Shown here piece after piece: positions 49,636-58,258 of a stretch of 64,000 nucleotides of DNA. The notes beneath the pieces were generated by a model that saw only the letters and a program-made list of their open reading frames with translations, was not told the origin of the DNA and did not search any database. Position numbers and translations under genes: made by a program. Positions within the stretch are counted from its first letter, which is position 1; the number at the start of each line of letters is the position of its first letter. The stretch spans positions 1 to 64,000 of the forward strand of contig NZ_PCPB01000014.1 in assembly GCF_002979535.1 (NCBI RefSeq). The letters are read 5' to 3'. This DNA comes from Brevundimonas sp. MYb52. Lineage in GTDB: Bacteria; Pseudomonadota; Alphaproteobacteria; Caulobacterales; Caulobacteraceae.

Positions 49636-50457
49636 TCAGAATTTCGGACGGAACAGGCCCTTCGGCGAGGCGGAGAAGATTTCCAGCCCGTCTTCGGTCA
49701 CGCCGATGGTGTGTTCGCACTGAGACGACAGGGACTTGTCGCGGGTCACGGCGGTCCAGCCGTCCGACAGCACCTTCACCGCCGGCTTGCCCAGGTTCAC
49801 CATCGGCTCGACGGTGAAGAACATGCCCGGCTTCAGCACGGCGCCCTCGCCGCGACGGCCATAGTGCAGGACGTTGGGGCTGTCGTGGAAGACGCGGCCG
49901 ATGCCGTGACCGCAGAAGTCGCGCACCACGCTCATGCGCTGGGCCTCGACGAATTTCTGGATGGCGAAGCCGATATCGCCGAAGGTGTTCCCCGGCTTGA
50001 TCTGGGCCAGGCCCAGGTCCAGCGAGTCATAGGTGACGTCGATCAGCTTCTTGGCGCGAGCGTTGATCTCGCCGACCGGATACATGCGGCTGGAGTCGCC
50101 ATGCCACCCGTCGACGATGACGGTATGGTCGATGTTGACGATGTCGCCTTCCTTCAGAACCTTGTCGCCGGGAATGCCGTGGCAGACGACGTGGTTGATC
50201 GAGGTGCAGACCGTCTTGGTGTAGCCCTTGTAGCCGAGGCAGGCAGGAACGCCGCCGCGCGCCAGGGTGAATTCGCGCACCAGATCGTCCAGTTCGCCGG
50301 TGGTCACGCCGGGCTTCACGTGCTCGCCGATCATGTCCAGCGCCTCGGCCACCAGGCGGCCGGCCTTGCGCATGCCCTCGAAGGCCTCCGCGTCGTGGAT
50401 GCGGATTTCGTGGCTGCGGACGAAGGCGTCGGTGTCCAGGTCGGGGGTCTCGTACAT
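49636..50457 (-). CDS. map: Type I methionine aminopeptidase
   Basis: 273 residues. Removes the N-terminal Met of nascent proteins. Pita-bread metal ligands visible: CHGIPGD, VNIDHTVIVDGWHGDSSRM (Asp/Asp), CGHGIGRVFHD (His), FFTVEPMVN (Glu) and SSQCEHTIGVTEDG (Glu/His). The ATG at 50457 (MYETPDLD) is preferred over a GTG-like start at 50484. First gene of a leftward run into radC. Confidence 0.93.
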   Translation of the reverse strand: MYETPDLDTDAFVRSHEIRIHDAEAFEGMRKAGRLVAEALDMIGEHVKPGVTTGELDDLVREFTLARGGVPACLGYKGYTKTVCTSINHVVCHGIPGDKVLKEGDIVNIDHTVIVDGWHGDSSRMYPVGEINARAKKLIDVTYDSLDLGLAQIKPGNTFGDIGFAIQKFVEAQRMSVVRDFCGHGIGRVFHDSPNVLHYGRRGEGAVLKPGMFFTVEPMVNLGKPAVKVLSDGWTAVTRDKSLSSQCEHTIGVTEDGLEIFSASPKGLFRPKF

Positions 50458-50599
50458 GATCTGCTTTCGGGCGCGCCGCGACAAAGGGGGGGAGCGGCTG
50501 GGCTGTGTCTTGGAGGTCAGATGGCGAACCTAGCACAAAAGCTCAACCCCGTCAGGCGGTGACGATGACGCGGCGGAAGGCGGCGCCTATCTGGAAGGC

Positions 50600-51358
50600 A
50601 TGACCGATCAAACCGCCCCCACCGCCGCCGTCCTGATCATCGGCGACGAAATCCTGTCCGGTCGGACCCGGGACGTGAACCTGAACACCATCGCCCGTTT
50701 TCTGGCGGCCTTGGGGATCGACCTGATGGAGGCGCGAACGGTCGGCGACCGGCAGGATCAGATCGTCACGGGGCTGAACGCCCTGCGCGGGGCTCATGAC
50801 TATGTCTTCACCACCGGCGGCATCGGGCCGACCCATGATGACATCACCGCTGATGCTGTAGGGGCCGCCTTCGGCGTGGCGGTCGTCGAGCATCCCGACG
50901 CCCTCGCCATCTTGGAACGACGCTACGGACCGGGCGAGTTCAACGCCGCACGGCGGCGCATGGCGCGCATCCCCGAAGGCGGCAGCCTGATCGCCAATCC
51001 GGTGACCGATGCGCCGGGGTTCCAGATCGGCAATGTCTTCGTCATGGCCGGGGTGCCCAAGATCATGGAGGCCATGCTGCAGGACGTGGCGCCGCGCCTG
51101 CGCACGGGGGCGGTGGTTCACGCCCGCACGATCAAGGTCATGGGTGTCGGCGAAGGGGCGATCGCCGAGGTCCTGAGAGCGGCCGCCGACGCCCGTCGCG
51201 ATCTGTCGTTCGGCAGCTATCCCTTCGGGTTCGGCGACGACGGAGAGGTCGGAACCCAGCTGGTGATTCGTGGTCGCGATGAGGTCGAAGTTGACCTTGC
51301 GGAACATGATCTTTCTCAAGAACTACGTTCTATGGGCATTGATATTGCCGTAACGTAA
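50600..51358 (+). CDS. Molybdopterin-binding (MoaB/CinA N-terminal-like) domain protein
   Basis: 252 residues. AVLIIGDEILSGRTRDVNLN and YVFTTGGIGPTHDDITADAV form the MoCF_biosynth fold, as in CinA N-termini; the CinA C-terminal nicotinamide deamidase domain is absent. FVMAGVPKIMEAML and the C-terminal FGDDGEVGTQLVIRGRD fit CinA-N paralogues. Likely a nucleotide or molybdopterin-binding protein; the reaction is unknown. Diverges from map over about 140 bp. Confidence 0.85.
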   Translation: MTDQTAPTAAVLIIGDEILSGRTRDVNLNTIARFLAALGIDLMEARTVGDRQDQIVTGLNALRGAHDYVFTTGGIGPTHDDITADAVGAAFGVAVVEHPDALAILERRYGPGEFNAARRRMARIPEGGSLIANPVTDAPGFQIGNVFVMAGVPKIMEAMLQDVAPRLRTGAVVHARTIKVMGVGEGAIAEVLRAAADARRDLSFGSYPFGFGDDGEVGTQLVIRGRDEVEVDLAEHDLSQELRSMGIDIAVT

Positions 51359-51539
51359 CCTCACCAAGGTGTGAAATTGTGCGACTTCATCGCCACGGTT
51401 TGGCCGATTTGCGGTCCGACAGGGGCCTTAGGCGCAACGCTTTCATGACACAGGCGCTGTGGCTGTTAGCGTCGCCTCTCTCCCCGAACAACGACCCGAC
51501 CATCAGTAAGGTCGGGCGGTCCCATATAGGTGAAACAGT

Positions 51540-52832
51540 ATGACCCCCAGGAACATGGCCCGCATCAGCGGCCTCGCGATCCTCATGGCCTCCGTGGCCG
51601 CTCCCGCCTTCGCCGGCTCCTTCTACCTGCAGGAACAATCGGTGCGCGGCGCCGGTCGCGCCTTCTCGGGCGAAGCTGCTGACCGCGGCACGGGCTCGAT
51701 GTGGTGGAACCCCGCCGCCATCGCCCGCAGCGGCCGTGAGCTGTCGTTCGGCATGCACGCCATCCGCATCGACTCCGAAGTGAAGAACAACGGCTCCTAC
51801 GTCACCTATCCGGGCGGAACCAATGTGCCGGTGCGCGACCCGCGCAACACCGAGGTCGACCCGATCGAAAGCGGTCTGGTCCCCAACTTCGCCTTCGCCA
51901 CCCCGATTGGCGATCGCTTCGCCGTCGGCGTCTCGGTAGCCGCTCCCTACAACTTCACCACCAAGTACGAGCAGGGCTCCTTCGCCCGCTACGACGCTCT
52001 GACCTCGGAACTGCGCTCGGGCGACGCCAGCCTGACCGTGGCCTATCAGGTCAACGACTGGCTGGACGTCGGCGCCGGCCTGAACGCCCAGTACGTCAAG
52101 GCCAAGCTGACCTCGGCCATGCCGTCGGTCTCGCCCCTGCTGCCGGACGGCTCGTCCTCGCTGGAAGGCGACGGCTGGGACTTCGGCTGGAACGTCGGCG
52201 CCCAGGTGCACAAGGGCCCGTGGGACTTCGGTCTGTCCTACCGTTCGGCCATCGAGCATGAGTTGGACGGCGATGTGAACATCGTCCTGACCGGCCCCCT
52301 GGCGCCCAACAGCGTCTCGACCGGCGGCGTGGCCAGCTTCAACACCCCGTGGTTCGCCTCGGCCTCGGTGCGCTACGCCGTCAACGACAAGCTGACGCTG
52401 AACGCCCAGGTCAACCGCATCGGCTGGTCCGAGTTCGACGCCATCAACGTCGACTATCCGAACGGCGGCGACTCGATCCACCAGAACTACAAGGACGTGA
52501 CCACGGGCGCGATCGGCCTGGACTACGCCCTCAGTGAAAAGACCACGCTTCGCGCCGGCATCGGCTATGACCCGACCCCGACCCGCGACAGCCTGCGCAC
52601 GGCCCGTATCCCGGACGCCGATCGCCTGCTGTTCTCGGTCGGCGGCTCGACCGAGGTGACCGAGGGCGTGACCTTCGACGCCGGTCTGACCTACATCGCC
52701 TTCAGCGACTCGGACATCTACGACGACCGCACCTTCTACGCCGGCACCCCGGCGGCTGTGACCTCGCACCTGCGCGGCACGGCTGAGGGCTCGGCTCTGG
52801 TGGCCTCGCTGGGCGCGCGCTGGGCCTTCTGA
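51540..52832 (+). CDS. OmpP1/FadL family outer-membrane transporter
   Basis: 430 residues. Sec signal (RISGLAILMASVAAPAFA), then the FadL-type start SFYLQEQSVRGAGRAFSGEA and SMWWNPAAIA hatch motif; barrel strands with alternating aromatic residues to the C-terminal ..LGARWAF Phe. Transports hydrophobic substrates, long-chain fatty acids by analogy. The 5' region carries a CCCGACC/GGTCGGG stem-loop at 51495-51516 before the ribosome site, and the gene ends at a strong terminator. Confidence 0.9.
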   Translation: MTPRNMARISGLAILMASVAAPAFAGSFYLQEQSVRGAGRAFSGEAADRGTGSMWWNPAAIARSGRELSFGMHAIRIDSEVKNNGSYVTYPGGTNVPVRDPRNTEVDPIESGLVPNFAFATPIGDRFAVGVSVAAPYNFTTKYEQGSFARYDALTSELRSGDASLTVAYQVNDWLDVGAGLNAQYVKAKLTSAMPSVSPLLPDGSSSLEGDGWDFGWNVGAQVHKGPWDFGLSYRSAIEHELDGDVNIVLTGPLAPNSVSTGGVASFNTPWFASASVRYAVNDKLTLNAQVNRIGWSEFDAINVDYPNGGDSIHQNYKDVTTGAIGLDYALSEKTTLRAGIGYDPTPTRDSLRTARIPDADRLLFSVGGSTEVTEGVTFDAGLTYIAFSDSDIYDDRTFYAGTPAAVTSHLRGTAEGSALVASLGARWAF

Positions 52833-52854
52833 TCCAGGCAAGCGGCGGACATGG

Positions 52855-52889
52855 AAACGGCGGCTCCCTTGCGGGAGCCGCCGTTTTTC
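52855..52889 (+). terminator. Rho-independent terminator of the FadL-type gene
   Basis: Perfect 14-bp stem AAACGGCGGCTCCC/GGGAGCCGCCGTTT (arms 52855-52868 and 52873-52886), tetraloop-like TTGC and a T-tract (TTTTTCTTT). It separates this gene from the convergent DEAD-box helicase gene. Confidence 0.88.
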
Positions 52890-52922
52890 TTTGCCGTCAG
52901 ATCGGGGCCGAAGCCCGGATCA

Positions 52923-54428
52923 TCAGTTTTGCGAGCCATAGCCCTTGCCGCCGTTGGACGGGCGGCGGTTGCGCGGGCGGCGCTGCATTTCGCCGACCGG
53001 CTTGGGCTCGGCCGAGGGGTTGGCGCGCGGCGACGACTTGGGACGCTCGGCCGCCATCGGATCATAGACGGCGGCCGGACGGTCGGCGTGATGGGTGCGG
53101 TCGCGGCCGCCCTTGCGCTGACGGTGCGGCTGACCGCCGCCCTCCGGCTTGACGCCGTCGCGACGCGGGTTGCGGGCGCGGCCTTCGCCGCCGCCGCGAC
53201 CGCCCCGGCCTTCACGACCCTCACGCTCGGGCAGGGTGGCCTTCTGCTTGACGCCGGCGGCCATGATCGAGGCGTCCAACTGGGCCAGGGCCTTGTCGTT
53301 GCGGCGGTCGATGGCCGGGATCTTCTGGCGCGTGACCTTCTCGATGTCCTTCAGCAGCTTCATCTCGTCGCCGGCGACGAAGCTGATGGCGGTGCCGTCC
53401 TTGCCCGCGCGGGCCGTACGGCCGATGCGGTGGACATAGGCTTCCGGCACATAGGGCAGCTCGAAGTTGACCACGTGAGTGACCTTGTCCACGTCGATGC
53501 CGCGGGCGGCGATGTCGGTGGCGACCAGGACGCGCAGCTTGCCGTTCTTGAAGGCTTCCAGGGCGCGTTCGCGTTGCGGCTGGCTCTTGTTGCCGTGGAT
53601 GGCGCCGGCTTCGACGCCGCCGGCTTCCAGATAGGCCGCGACCTTGTCGGCGCCGTGCTTGGTCTTGGTGAAGACCAGGCAGCGCGTATAGGCGGGGTCG
53701 CTGAACAGCTCGGTCAGCAGGGCGCGCTTGCGGCCCTGTTCGATGTGGATGACCGACTGCTTGATGCGCTCGACCGTGGTGGACTGCGGCGTGACCTGGA
53801 CCTTGACCGGGTCCTTCAGCAGCTCGCCGGCCAGCTTGCCGATCTCCGACGGCATGGTGGCCGAGAAGAAGAGGTTCTGACGCTTGGCCGGGATGCGGCT
53901 GACGATCTGGCGGATCGGCTTGATGAAGCCCAGGTCCAGCATCTGGTCGGCTTCGTCGAGGACGAAGATTTCCGTCGACGACAGGTCCAGGGTCTTCTGT
54001 TGCAGGTGGTCCAGCAGGCGACCGGGGGCGGCGACCAGGACGTCCAGGCCCTGTTGCAGGGCGCGTTCCTGCGGGCCGTACTTCACGCCGCCGAAGATGA
54101 CGGCGACGCGGAAGCCCAGGTGGGCGCCGTACTGCTTGAAGCTGTCGGCGATCTGGGTGGCCAGTTCGCGGGTCGGCGACAGGATCAGGGCGCGCGTGGT
54201 GCGCGGCTGGGGCGCGACGCGGTTCTCGGCCAGACGATGCAGGATCGGCAGGGCGAAGGCCGCGGTCTTGCCGGTGCCGGTCTGGGCGATGCCCAGCAGG
54301 TCCTTGCCCGCCATGACGTCGGGGATGGCCTTGGCCTGGATCGGGGTCGGCTTTTCGTAGCCGGTCGAGGCCAGGGCCTGGAGGAGGGCCTTGTTCAGGC
54401 CCATGGATTCAAAAGTGATGTTGCTCAC
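52923..54428 (-). CDS. DEAD-box RNA helicase (RhlE-type)
   Basis: 501 residues. Complete motif set: Q-motif region PTPIQAKAIPDVM, TGTGKTAAF (I), PTRELATQI (Ia), DEADQM (II), SATMPS (III), VFTKTKHGAD, ATDIAARGIDVDKV (V) and HRIGRTARAG (VI). The C-terminal ~120 residues are Arg/Gly/Pro-rich, as in RhlE-like enzymes. The start is GTG 54428 (NITFESMGLN follows); in-frame upstream translation runs through a dispersed repeat and lacks the family's start. Likely roles in ribosome assembly or RNA decay. Confidence 0.9.
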   Translation of the reverse strand: MSNITFESMGLNKALLQALASTGYEKPTPIQAKAIPDVMAGKDLLGIAQTGTGKTAAFALPILHRLAENRVAPQPRTTRALILSPTRELATQIADSFKQYGAHLGFRVAVIFGGVKYGPQERALQQGLDVLVAAPGRLLDHLQQKTLDLSSTEIFVLDEADQMLDLGFIKPIRQIVSRIPAKRQNLFFSATMPSEIGKLAGELLKDPVKVQVTPQSTTVERIKQSVIHIEQGRKRALLTELFSDPAYTRCLVFTKTKHGADKVAAYLEAGGVEAGAIHGNKSQPQRERALEAFKNGKLRVLVATDIAARGIDVDKVTHVVNFELPYVPEAYVHRIGRTARAGKDGTAISFVAGDEMKLLKDIEKVTRQKIPAIDRRNDKALAQLDASIMAAGVKQKATLPEREGREGRGGRGGGEGRARNPRRDGVKPEGGGQPHRQRKGGRDRTHHADRPAAVYDPMAAERPKSSPRANPSAEPKPVGEMQRRPRNRRPSNGGKGYGSQN

Positions 54429-54743
54429 GGAGCGTCTTTCGCTTGCGGAGGCGCGCATCCCGCGAGCGTCGGGTCGAGAAGGCGAAGCCTTCTGACCGCA
54501 CGCAACAAGGAAGACGCACCGCCAGTCCCGATAGAGCTTCGGAATGAAGCCGTCGGGGTGGATCGGGCGCCGCCCCGCGTGTCCGGACGACGTAATGACT
54601 CTGAGGTCTGGCCGGCTGCGTCTGCAATCAGGTCTTCGGGGAGGAAGACCCACACGCGTTGCAGGAAACCGGATACCGCGATTGTGCGGTGCAGCGCAGA
54701 TGGGCCTCAATAGCGGCCAAGTCAAGGCGAAGCGCGCATAAGC
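54429..54743. repeat. Leader of the helicase gene with copy 2 of the 34-bp dispersed repeat
   Basis: 315 bp without a supportable gene. The repeat at 54466-54499 (core AGAAGGC-GAA-GCCTTCT, near-identical to 9059-9092) lies 38 bp upstream of the helicase start, in its mRNA leader if transcription begins further upstream. The rest, towards the DUF1345 gene end, shows nothing I can name. Confidence 0.6.
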
Positions 54744-55394
54744 CTAGAGCAGGTTGACCGCCATATTGACCGCCAGGGCCAGGATCACTGTGTTGAAGAC
54801 GAAGGCGATCAGGCTGTGCACGGTGGCGATGCGGCGCAGGGTTCGGCTGCTGATCTGGATGTCGGCGGTCTGACTGGCCACGCCGATGATCAGGGAGAAG
54901 TGCAGGAAGTCCCAGTAGTCGGCCTCGCTTTCGCCAGGGAAGATCAGGCCTCGGCGGTCGCCCTTGCCCTTGGCGGCGGGGGCGTAGAACTCGTGGGCGT
55001 AGTGCAGGGCGAAGATGACGTGGACGAAGAGCCAGGAGACGGCGATGGTGCCGATGGAGAAGAGGGCCTCGGCCGTGGTCGGCTTGCCGCCGTCCGCCGT
55101 CTCGATGACGATGACGAAGACGCTGGCCGCCGCCGCCAGCAGGCTGAGCGGCAGGACGGCGGCGCCCGCCTGATCCAGGGCCGCCGCGCGTCGGCGGATG
55201 GCGTCGGCGGTCCGGGCGCGTCGCAGTCGCATCAGGGTCAGCAGCAGAAAGACGCTGGCGCTGGCGTCCCAGGCCACGGCGAGGCGCATCTGCCAGTCCC
55301 AGGCGGAGGGGGTGACGACGACGGCGACCGCCAGAACCGCCAAACCCAGCCACAGGGCGGCGTGCAGTCGGAACGAGCGGGTGAGCCAAGCCAT
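54744..55394 (-). CDS. DUF1345 family membrane protein
   Basis: 216 residues with four main hydrophobic segments (11-30, 36-58, 94-115, 120-140, and a final one near 190-212). DUF1345 signature features: LLTLMRLRRARTADAIRRRA and FSIGTIAVSWLFVHVIFALHYAHEFY, DYWDFLHFSLIIGVASQTADI. Function unknown. ATG 55394 lies 31 codons after a longer in-frame start. It diverges from ku over 91 bp. Confidence 0.82.
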   Translation of the reverse strand: MAWLTRSFRLHAALWLGLAVLAVAVVVTPSAWDWQMRLAVAWDASASVFLLLTLMRLRRARTADAIRRRAAALDQAGAAVLPLSLLAAAASVFVIVIETADGGKPTTAEALFSIGTIAVSWLFVHVIFALHYAHEFYAPAAKGKGDRRGLIFPGESEADYWDFLHFSLIIGVASQTADIQISSRTLRRIATVHSLIAFVFNTVILALAVNMAVNLL

Positions 55395-55485
55395 GGACGG
55401 ATGATGGCGCGGTTCTGCGACGGCAGCCAGTGGGACTGAACAATTCCGCCCTGTGCCCGTTCGGTCAGGGGCGAAGGAGCGGAAC

Positions 55486-56316
55486 ATGGCGACGCGGCCG
55501 ACCTGGCAGGGGCATCTGAAGCTGTCGCTGGTGACCTGTCCGGTCGCCCTCTACACCGCGACCAGCAGCGCCAGCGACGTGCGCTTTCACCTGATCAATC
55601 CGGCCACCCACAACCGCATCCGCATGGTGACGACGGACCCCGACACCGGCCCGGTCGAGCGGTCCGATCTGGTCAAGGGCTATGAGGTGGCCAAGGACGA
55701 ATACGTCCTGTTCGACGAGGCCGACTTCGACAAGGTGAGGCTGGAAAGCACGAAGACCATCGCCATCGATCAGTTCGTCGACGAGGCGGATATCGACCGG
55801 CTCTATTGGGACGACCCCTTCTATGTGGTGCCGGAAAAGGGCGTGGGGGTCGAAGCCTTCGCCGTGATCCGTGAGGCGATGAAGAGCGCGGGCAAGATCG
55901 CCCTGGGTCAGCTGGTGCTGCGCGGCAAGGAGCGGCAGCTGGCCCTGGAGGTCCACGGCAAGGGACTGGTGGCCTACACCCTGCGGGCTCACGACGAGGT
56001 GAAAGACGCCGACGACTTCTTCGACGATATTCCGGCGGTGAAGGCGGACGCCGACATGGTCGAGATCGCCGCCCGCATCATCGGTCAGAAGGAGGCGGAC
56101 TTCGACCCGACCCGCTTTCACGACGGCTATGACGAGGCCTTGAAGGAAATGATCAAGGCCAAGCAGGCGGGCGGCAAGGGCGTGGTGGCCGTGGTCGAAC
56201 CGGACGACACCAATGTCATCGACCTGATGGCGGCGCTGAAGGCCAGCCTGAAGGGGCCAGGCGCCGCCAAGTCCGCGCCGAAGACGAAGGCGGCGCCGAA
56301 GAAGAAGGCGGGCTAG
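55486..56316 (+). CDS. ku: Ku homodimer subunit for non-homologous end joining
   Basis: 276 residues. Bacterial Ku: binds DNA ends and recruits LigD. Start motif RPTWQGHLKLSLVTCPVALY, RFHLINPATHNRIRM, DPDTGPVERSDLVKGYEV, the DNA-threading ring region (LYWDDPFYVVPEKG) and VHGKGLVAYTLRAHDEVK, EKQ-like bridging; the C-terminus is Lys/Ala-rich (KTKAAPKKKAG), a DNA-contacting tail. The ligD gene lies 4 kb downstream on the opposite strand. Its stop overlaps that of the convergent hydrolase gene by four bases. Confidence 0.9.
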   Translation: MATRPTWQGHLKLSLVTCPVALYTATSSASDVRFHLINPATHNRIRMVTTDPDTGPVERSDLVKGYEVAKDEYVLFDEADFDKVRLESTKTIAIDQFVDEADIDRLYWDDPFYVVPEKGVGVEAFAVIREAMKSAGKIALGQLVLRGKERQLALEVHGKGLVAYTLRAHDEVKDADDFFDDIPAVKADADMVEIAARIIGQKEADFDPTRFHDGYDEALKEMIKAKQAGGKGVVAVVEPDDTNVIDLMAALKASLKGPGAAKSAPKTKAAPKKKAG

Positions 56317-56774
56317 AGGTCCGCCGCGCGGACCACGTGCTTGAAATGATGCCGCCACAGCCGGGCGCCCAACTCGCCCGAGCGATCCAGCGACGAGCCC
56401 ACGGTCAGGTCTTCAATCAGGGTCGGCGTCAGGCCGGCGTCGAACAGGGCGAAGCCGGCGGCCAGGACGCAGGTGTCAGTCTGGATGCCGCAGACCAGAA
56501 CCCGCTCCGGGTTCAGCGCCTTCAGATGGGCGATCGTTTCGGACGTCGGCGCGTAGCCGTGTTTCACGTGGATCGCGTCGGCAGGGATCAGGCTGTCGTC
56601 GTCGGGGCCGGGGGTCCAGCCGAGCTGGCGCGCGAAGGGGGTGACGGCCTCGTCGTGACGCTCGACCGTGGCGACCGAGGGCATGGTCCCGATCAGGCGA
56701 TTGATGCTTTCGATCAGCCAGGTCGGCGGGTTGAAGCTGGGCTGGACGTCGATGATCAGCAGGGCCTGACGCAT
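56313..56774 (-). CDS. Isochorismatase-like cysteine hydrolase
   Basis: 153 residues. Catalytic triad of the family: Asp9 (LIIDVQPSF), Lys in HVKHGYAPT and Cys in CGIQTDTCVLAA. Small, without the ArCP domain of true isochorismatase, so a nicotinamidase- or carbamoylase-like enzyme of unknown substrate. The ATG at 56774 has no strong upstream alternative; longer frames run into the DUF3606 gene. Confidence 0.8.
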   Translation of the reverse strand: MRQALLIIDVQPSFNPPTWLIESINRLIGTMPSVATVERHDEAVTPFARQLGWTPGPDDDSLIPADAIHVKHGYAPTSETIAHLKALNPERVLVCGIQTDTCVLAAGFALFDAGLTPTLIEDLTVGSSLDRSGELGARLWRHHFKHVVRAADL

Positions 56775-56782
56775 GGCCGTGG

Positions 56783-56965
56783 TTAGCGCTTCTTGCCCAG
56801 TTCGGCGGCGATGTCCTTGGTCATGCGGCCGACCTTGCGGTGGGCGGCGGTGATCTGGTCCTTGGTTACGCCCCAGCGCTTCATCCAGTATTCGACGGCC
56901 TGACGCTCGGACAGGTCCAGCCGGTCCTTGTCGATGAAGCCGCGCTTGTCCTTGAGGCCCGCCAT
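56783..56965 (-). CDS. DUF3606 family small protein
   Basis: 60 residues, DUF3606-like: KDKRGFIDKDRLDLSERQAV followed by YWMKRWGVTKDQITAAHRKV and a basic tail. Function unknown; such proteins often occur near DNA end-joining or stress genes. An alternative TTG start at 56986 is in frame. It ends 8 bp before the hydrolase start on the same strand. Confidence 0.78.
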   Translation of the reverse strand: MAGLKDKRGFIDKDRLDLSERQAVEYWMKRWGVTKDQITAAHRKVGRMTKDIAAELGKKR

Positions 56966-57015
56966 GGGGGTGTCCTTGATCTGCAAAGACCAAGCCTAGC
57001 ACCAAAGCGACGAAA

Positions 57016-57045
57016 GGGCCCCTTCCTCGGACGAAGAAGGGGCCG
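57016..57045 (-). terminator. Probable terminator after the MFS gene
   Basis: GGCCCCTTC (57017-57025) pairs with GAAGGGGCC (57036-57044). It lies 10 bp beyond the MFS gene stop on the minus strand and is followed by a weak TTTC tract. Confidence 0.55.
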
Positions 57046-57054
57046 TCGTGTCGT

Positions 57055-58242
57055 CTAGCAGCGGGCGGGTGCGGTATCGGCGACCATGCGGGCCTCGCGC
57101 CGGACCAGCAGCAGGACCAGGATCAGGCCCGAGCCCGCCATCGCCGCCCCGGCCAGGGCCACCGCCGGATAACCGAGGTTCAGCCCGATGACGGCCCCGC
57201 CCAGGGCCGCGCCGATGGCGTTGCCCAGGTTGAAGGCTCCGATGTTCATGGCCGAGGCCAGGTTGGGCGCGTCGGCGGCGGCGGTCATGACCCGCATCTG
57301 CAGCGGCGGCACCAGGGCGAAGCTGGCCACGCCCCACAGGAAGATGATCACGGCGGCGGGCGCCTGCCACGGCATGACGACGGCGAACAGGACCAGCAGG
57401 GCGGCGAGCGCGCCGAGGGTGATGATCAGGGTGCGATCCACCGACTTGTCGGCGAAACGCCCGCCCAGCCAGTTGCCGACCGTCAGGCCGACGCCATAGA
57501 CGACGAGCATGGCGGTGACGAAGGCGCTGGAGGCCAGGGTCTGTTCCTTCAGGATCGGCGCGATATAGGTAAAGACGGTGAACATGGCGCTGGAGCCGAT
57601 GACGGTCAGGGCCAGGGCCGCCAGCACCGGGCCGCGCTTCAGCACCGCCAGTTCGGCCTTCATGGCGCCTTCGTCGCTGGCCGCCTCGACCTGACCGTGC
57701 GGCAGGGTCAGGCGCAGGGCAAGCATGGCCAGGGCGCCCAGGCCTGCTATGCCCCAGAATGAGGTGCGCCAGCCCAGGGTCTCGCCGGCCCAGGCGGCCA
57801 GGGGGACCCCGGTGATATTGGCGATGGTCAGGCCCATGAACATGGCCGCCACCGCGCCCGCGCGCCGGTTCGGCGCCACCACGCTGGCGGCGACGATGGA
57901 GCCCACGCCGAAGAAGGCGCCGTGGTTGAACGAGGTCACGACCCGCGCCGCCATCAGGCTCCAGTATTCCGGCGCAATGGCCGACAGCAGGTTGCCCAGG
58001 GTGAAGATCCCCATCAGGCCGATCAGCAGGGTGCGGCGCGGCACGCGGCCGGTGGTCAGGGTCATCAGCGGGGCCCCGATCAGGACGCCGAAGGCATAGG
58101 CGCTGACCAGCAGGCCGGCCGCCGGGATGGAGACGCCCAGATCGCCGGCGATCACAGGCAGCATGCCCATGGGCGCGAACTCGGTCACGCCGATGCCGAA
58201 GGCGCCAACCGCGAGGGCCAGAAGGGGAGGATTGAGTTTCAT
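57055..58242 (-). CDS. MFS transporter, DHA1-like
   Basis: 395 residues, twelve hydrophobic helices. First loop LLVSAYAFGVLIGAPLMTLTTGRVPRRTLLIG carries the MFS motif region (G-x-x-x-D/R-R-x-x-R-R variant), and the motif-C-like VVTSFNHGAFFGVGSIV is typical of arabinose-efflux/DHA1 members (YdhP/AraJ-like). Likely a drug or sugar efflux carrier. Same operon as the upstream AKR (16-bp gap). Confidence 0.87.
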   Translation of the reverse strand: MKLNPPLLALAVGAFGIGVTEFAPMGMLPVIAGDLGVSIPAAGLLVSAYAFGVLIGAPLMTLTTGRVPRRTLLIGLMGIFTLGNLLSAIAPEYWSLMAARVVTSFNHGAFFGVGSIVAASVVAPNRRAGAVAAMFMGLTIANITGVPLAAWAGETLGWRTSFWGIAGLGALAMLALRLTLPHGQVEAASDEGAMKAELAVLKRGPVLAALALTVIGSSAMFTVFTYIAPILKEQTLASSAFVTAMLVVYGVGLTVGNWLGGRFADKSVDRTLIITLGALAALLVLFAVVMPWQAPAAVIIFLWGVASFALVPPLQMRVMTAAADAPNLASAMNIGAFNLGNAIGAALGGAVIGLNLGYPAVALAGAAMAGSGLILVLLLVRREARMVADTAPARC

Positions 58243-58258
58243 GGGAGGAAACCTTGGC